8,610 nucleotides of DNA from CANHVK01 sp046304235 (lineage in GTDB: Bacteria; Bacteroidota; Bacteroidia; Flavobacteriales_D; Crocinitomicaceae). Under the pieces are notes generated by a model. It ran no database searches. It saw only the letters and a program-made list of their open reading frames with translations, and was not told the origin of the DNA. The DNA lies in assembly GCA_046304235.1 (NCBI GenBank), contig JBKCEW010000038.1, positions 1 through 8,610 of the forward strand. The letters run 5' to 3'. Both the position numbers and the translations under genes were made by a program. Shown here piece by piece: positions 5,716-8,610 of the stretch; position 1 is the stretch's first letter; each line of letters starts with the position of its first letter.

Positions 5716-8070
5716 ATGAAGGTATTATTTTTAGCTACCAGTTCCTTTCCTTTTGGTTATGCAGAACCACTCATTTTCGATAAACTAAGAACATGGACTG
5801 AATTTGATCAAATTATCGTGTTTCAACCGCTATCTATACAACAGAAACCTTTGTACGCACTTCCAAAGAACATGCACGTTATACAATTAAAAAATTCTTT
5901 ATCCACTTTTGAAAAGTTATTTGGATTAAAAAATATATTTTCACCCATTTTACGTGCTGAAGTAAAATTGTCAAAGCAGCGGGGTATTACATGGAGTATT
6001 TCGCACTGGAAAGTCTTGTTGAATGCATACTCTATAGCATTAGCCAACAAAAAAATATTACAAGAAACCTATGCTACTTTTCCAACTGAATTTACTTCGG
6101 TTTATTTTTTAAGTTATTGGTGTACAGAAGCTACGATTGCAGCTGCTTTACTAAAAAAAGATAAGAAAAATATTCGCTTAGTTACACGTATGCATGCCTT
6201 TGATTTATATGAAGAAAGGTATGTGCCAAACTATCTACCTTTAAGGGGGTTGCTACTTCAATATTTAGATAAAGCAGTTTTTATTTCAGAGCAAGGAAAA
6301 AACTATTTTACTGCCAAATATGCTTTTTTACTTCAACAAAATGAGGAAAAGTTACTCGTGAGTAGGTTGGGTGTTTTTAAAGAGGACGTAGATACACTTT
6401 CTAACATTGATCTTCCAACTTCCAAATTTACTATTGTTAGTTGTAGTTCGTTAATTCCGTTAAAGCGCATAGAATTGATTATAGCGTCTTTAGCTTTGCT
6501 CAAAGATACACCTATTCATTGGCTCCATTTTGGCGATGGTCCATTAATGCAAGAGTTATTTGCGCATGCTACTACTTCTTTGCAAGGTGCTTCTATCACT
6601 TTTGAATTTAAAAGTTTTGTATTAAATCACGAGATAAAAGAATTTTTTGGTAAGAATAGGGTGGATTTATTTGTAAATACGAGCCAATATGAAGGTTTGC
6701 CAATAAGTATGATGGAAGCCATGGCATATGGTATACCTTGTGTAGGAACGGATGTTGGTGGGGTATCTGAAATAATTCAAATTTCAAATGGTTATTTATT
6801 ACCAGTAGACTTTTTACCCAAGGAATTAGCAGAGCTAATCCTAAAATTTACTATGCTTCCTGTGGAGAAGCGTTTGGAGATGCAACAAAATGCGTATGCT
6901 ACTTGGAAAGATAGATTTGATGGTGCAAAAAATAGCGCTATGTTAAAATCTGTTATTCTCGAAGAAGAAAAACAATGTAGTCTATGTTTATTTGATACCA
7001 CGATGTATCCATCTATTTCCTTTGATGCTCAAGGTGTTTGTAATGTATGTCACGCTAACCAAAAGCTACAAGAAAAAACACTATTTACAGACGACGTTAA
7101 ACAGAGAAAGCTTTCAACTCTTTTGGCTGAAATTAAGCAGCGTTCTTCTAAAAAATATGATTGTTTAATTGGGTTGAGTGGTGGCGTGGATAGCTCCTAT
7201 GTAGCTTACAAGGCTAAAGAATGGGGTTTGAATCCTTTAATTTTGCATATAGATAATGGGTGGAATTCCGAATTAGCTTCTATGAATATAGAGAATATCG
7301 TAAAGAAGTTGGGTTTTGATTTATATACATACGTGATTAATTGGAAGGAGATGAAAGATCTTCAATTAAGCTTTTTAAAATCCTCGGTTGTTGATATCGA
7401 TTTACCTATGGATAACGCAATTATGGCAATTAATTTTAAGATTGCAAATAAATTTGGGATTAAGCATATATTATCCGGCGTAAATACCGCAACAGAAGGT
7501 TGGATGCCTACCGATTTTAGTCATTATAAATTGGATGCACTAAATATTCGCTCCATCCAACGAAAGTTTGGAACCGTAAAATTATCTACTTTTCCGACCG
7601 TAAGTCCCATCTCTTTTTTTTGGCACACACGCATTCGAAATATCAAGTTTTGTGCACCATTAGATTATTTAGACTACAATAAAAATGAGGCAAAGGCTAC
7701 ATTGATTCGTGAATTTGGATGGCGCGATTATGGTGGAAAACATTACGAGAATGTATTTACTAAATTTTACCAAGGAGTTATTTTACCGCAAAAATTTCAT
7801 TTTGACAAACGTATTTCTCATTTATCTGTTTTAACTAGTTCTGGACAATTGACTAAAACGGAAGCTATAGAGCATCTGAAAGAACCTGCTTATAAAGAAG
7901 CGGAATATATGGATGATAAACTGTTTTTTTGTAAAAAAATTGGTTTGTCTGAAGAAGAATTTGATGAAATAATGAAGCGTAAACCAGTTAGTCATTTAAA
8001 GTTTACATCTTATGTGAACATTATCCAGAGATTGATCAAATGGAAAAATAAATTAACGTTTTACAAATAA
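5716..8070 (+). CDS. Fusion protein: GT4-type glycosyltransferase + WbpG-type N-acetyl sugar amidotransferase
   Basis: One 784-residue frame joins two complete enzymes. Residues 1-~400 are a GT-B glycosyltransferase (GT4 type): the N-terminal MKVLFLATSSFPFG strand-loop, donor-side SLIPLKR (245-251) and FGDGP (272-276), and the EX7E motif E326...E334 in YEGLPISMMEA, followed by GTDVGGVSE (344-352). Residues ~420-784 are a WbpG/PseA-type amidotransferase: two cysteine pairs, C421/C424 and C442/C445, then the ATP-binding PP-loop SGGVDSS at 488-494 and HIDNGW at 511-516. These enzymes use ATP and ammonia from HisH/HisF-type partners to convert an acetamido group to acetamidino. Both halves have near-normal lengths (~400 and ~365). 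The join is tight: EEEKQ-C at codons 416-421 (near 6973), just where a stand-alone WbpG would begin. No stop, frameshift or internal start is seen at the join. It lies divergent from its HisH/HisF-type partners and its 3' end overlaps the right-edge gene by 18 bp. Confidence 0.9.
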   Translation: MKVLFLATSSFPFGYAEPLIFDKLRTWTEFDQIIVFQPLSIQQKPLYALPKNMHVIQLKNSLSTFEKLFGLKNIFSPILRAEVKLSKQRGITWSISHWKVLLNAYSIALANKKILQETYATFPTEFTSVYFLSYWCTEATIAAALLKKDKKNIRLVTRMHAFDLYEERYVPNYLPLRGLLLQYLDKAVFISEQGKNYFTAKYAFLLQQNEEKLLVSRLGVFKEDVDTLSNIDLPTSKFTIVSCSSLIPLKRIELIIASLALLKDTPIHWLHFGDGPLMQELFAHATTSLQGASITFEFKSFVLNHEIKEFFGKNRVDLFVNTSQYEGLPISMMEAMAYGIPCVGTDVGGVSEIIQISNGYLLPVDFLPKELAELILKFTMLPVEKRLEMQQNAYATWKDRFDGAKNSAMLKSVILEEEKQCSLCLFDTTMYPSISFDAQGVCNVCHANQKLQEKTLFTDDVKQRKLSTLLAEIKQRSSKKYDCLIGLSGGVDSSYVAYKAKEWGLNPLILHIDNGWNSELASMNIENIVKKLGFDLYTYVINWKEMKDLQLSFLKSSVVDIDLPMDNAIMAINFKIANKFGIKHILSGVNTATEGWMPTDFSHYKLDALNIRSIQRKFGTVKLSTFPTVSPISFFWHTRIRNIKFCAPLDYLDYNKNEAKATLIREFGWRDYGGKHYENVFTKFYQGVILPQKFHFDKRISHLSVLTSSGQLTKTEAIEHLKEPAYKEAEYMDDKLFFCKKIGLSEEEFDEIMKRKPVSHLKFTSYVNIIQRLIKWKNKLTFYK

Positions 8071-8610
8071 AATTCTGTCCCCTGATTTAGAATCTACGAT
8101 AGAGTCGATCACTATTTTTTGAAAAGAGGCTGGGAGTGTCGTTTTTTGTTTTGCTAACACATACTCAATTTTAGTCTTTTCTATCAATTTTAGTAACGCA
8201 TTTTCGTATTCTTTTCGATTCATTGCATGTGTAAGAATATAGCGTAGATGGTTTGGACTGAAATTGTTACTTTGTTGTGAATTTTTAGCGTAGTGTTGAT
8301 TTGGAAAATTAAGCGAATAGAACTGAAAACAATCTTTCGTTAAAAGAAACTCGCAAGGGTAGTATCCATACCAAAATCCTGGAGGAATCGTTTTATAATC
8401 CATATCACTTAAAAAGTATCCAAATTTTGGGTTAGGGTTTTTTGCTAACAAACTAGTTACTTTTTTCAAAAAATCTTTACAATGCATTTTAGCTATTGAA
8501 ATTTCTCGTCGTGTTTTAGCATGAAAGTAAGTTTGATACATGTTATTTATGCAAATTATTAGGATGAAAATTAAACTAATTTTGCTTTTTAAATTAGAGC
8601 TATACGTAAC
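8053..8610 (-). CDS. C-terminal part of an unidentified, probably membrane-anchored protein, cut by the right edge
   Basis: The minus-strand frame ending in TAA at 8055-8053 has an ATG at 8541, but stays open for 23 more codons to the window edge. The real start is therefore probably outside, and at least 185 residues are visible. The upstream codons encode a hydrophobic run ISLIFILIICI followed by NN, consistent with the end of a last transmembrane helix. The ~160 residues after it look soluble: FGYFLSDMDY, PPGFWYGYYPCEF, then a lysine-rich helix (KLIEKTKIEYVLAK) and a terminal SGDRILFVKR. A membrane segment followed by such a domain would suit a GT-C-type transferase or other glycan-assembly membrane protein, but I do not recognise the family. 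Its last 18 bases overlap, antisense, the end of the fusion gene. If the ATG at 8541 is the true start it would instead be a 162-residue soluble protein. Confidence 0.6.
   Translation of the reverse strand, partial: VTYSSNLKSKISLIFILIICINNMYQTYFHAKTRREISIAKMHCKDFLKKVTSLLAKNPNPKFGYFLSDMDYKTIPPGFWYGYYPCEFLLTKDCFQFYSLNFPNQHYAKNSQQSNNFSPNHLRYILTHAMNRKEYENALLKLIEKTKIEYVLAKQKTTLPASFQKIVIDSIVDSKSGDRILFVKR

Noticed and set aside
6970..6980. Possibility that the large gene is two genes merged by a sequencing error
   Set aside because: The frame is continuous through the join without a homopolymer or repeat that would invite an indel, and no ATG lies just before the cysteine pair. A sequence error cannot be fully excluded without reads.
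1..8610. CRISPR array, tRNA or rRNA genes, insertion sequence or transposase, phage attachment site
   Set aside because: Reading both strands, I saw no regularly spaced repeats, no tRNA-like cloverleaf, no transposase motif and no terminal inverted repeat pair.

Overview
The window is a piece of a surface-polysaccharide (O-antigen, capsule or exopolysaccharide type) biosynthesis locus. The DNA is strongly AT-rich. None of the gene starts I inspected has a clear Shine-Dalgarno sequence. The one sizeable intergenic region between divergent genes holds matches to the Bacteroidota promoter pattern TTG-N(17-23)-TAnnTTTG. Together with the protein families, this suggests a member of Bacteroidota, probably flavobacterial or a relative; the exact taxon cannot be read from the window.

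Layout, left to right. The 3' end of a plus-strand gene enters from the left edge and stops at 214. A compact six-gene minus-strand operon occupies 5571 down to 245. In transcription order it encodes a HisH-type glutaminase, a HisF-type ammonia-channel/cyclase homologue, a polytopic membrane protein (possible Wzy polymerase or membrane glycosyltransferase), a GT61-type glycosyltransferase, a left-handed beta-helix acyltransferase, and a PIG-L/LmbE-type deacetylase. Junctions are overlaps of 7, 1 and 4 bp or 19-nt gaps. A 144-bp divergent promoter region (5572-5715) separates this operon from one large plus-strand gene (5716-8070). That gene meets, tail to tail with an 18-bp overlap, a minus-strand gene that runs off the right edge.

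The central observation is the 784-residue plus-strand protein. Its first ~400 residues are a complete GT4-type glycosyltransferase with an EX7E motif. Its last ~365 residues are a complete WbpG/PseA-type N-acetyl sugar amidotransferase with a CxxC...CxxC zinc-type motif and an SGGVDSS PP-loop. WbpG enzymes turn an acetamido group into an acetamidino group using ammonia from HisH- and HisF-like partners. Those two partners are the first genes of the divergent operon, so the amidination trio is complete here with one subunit fused to a glycosyltransferase. The HisF homologue has Gln at the position of catalytic Asp11, which argues against a role in histidine biosynthesis.

Working model (inference): the locus makes a repeat unit containing an acetamidino sugar. 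The fusion protein may couple making or recognising that sugar with its transfer. GT61 would add another residue, the PIG-L/acyltransferase pair could exchange an N-acyl group, and the membrane protein may polymerise or modify the chain. Genes for nucleotide-sugar synthesis and the flippase are not in this window, so the sugar cannot be named.
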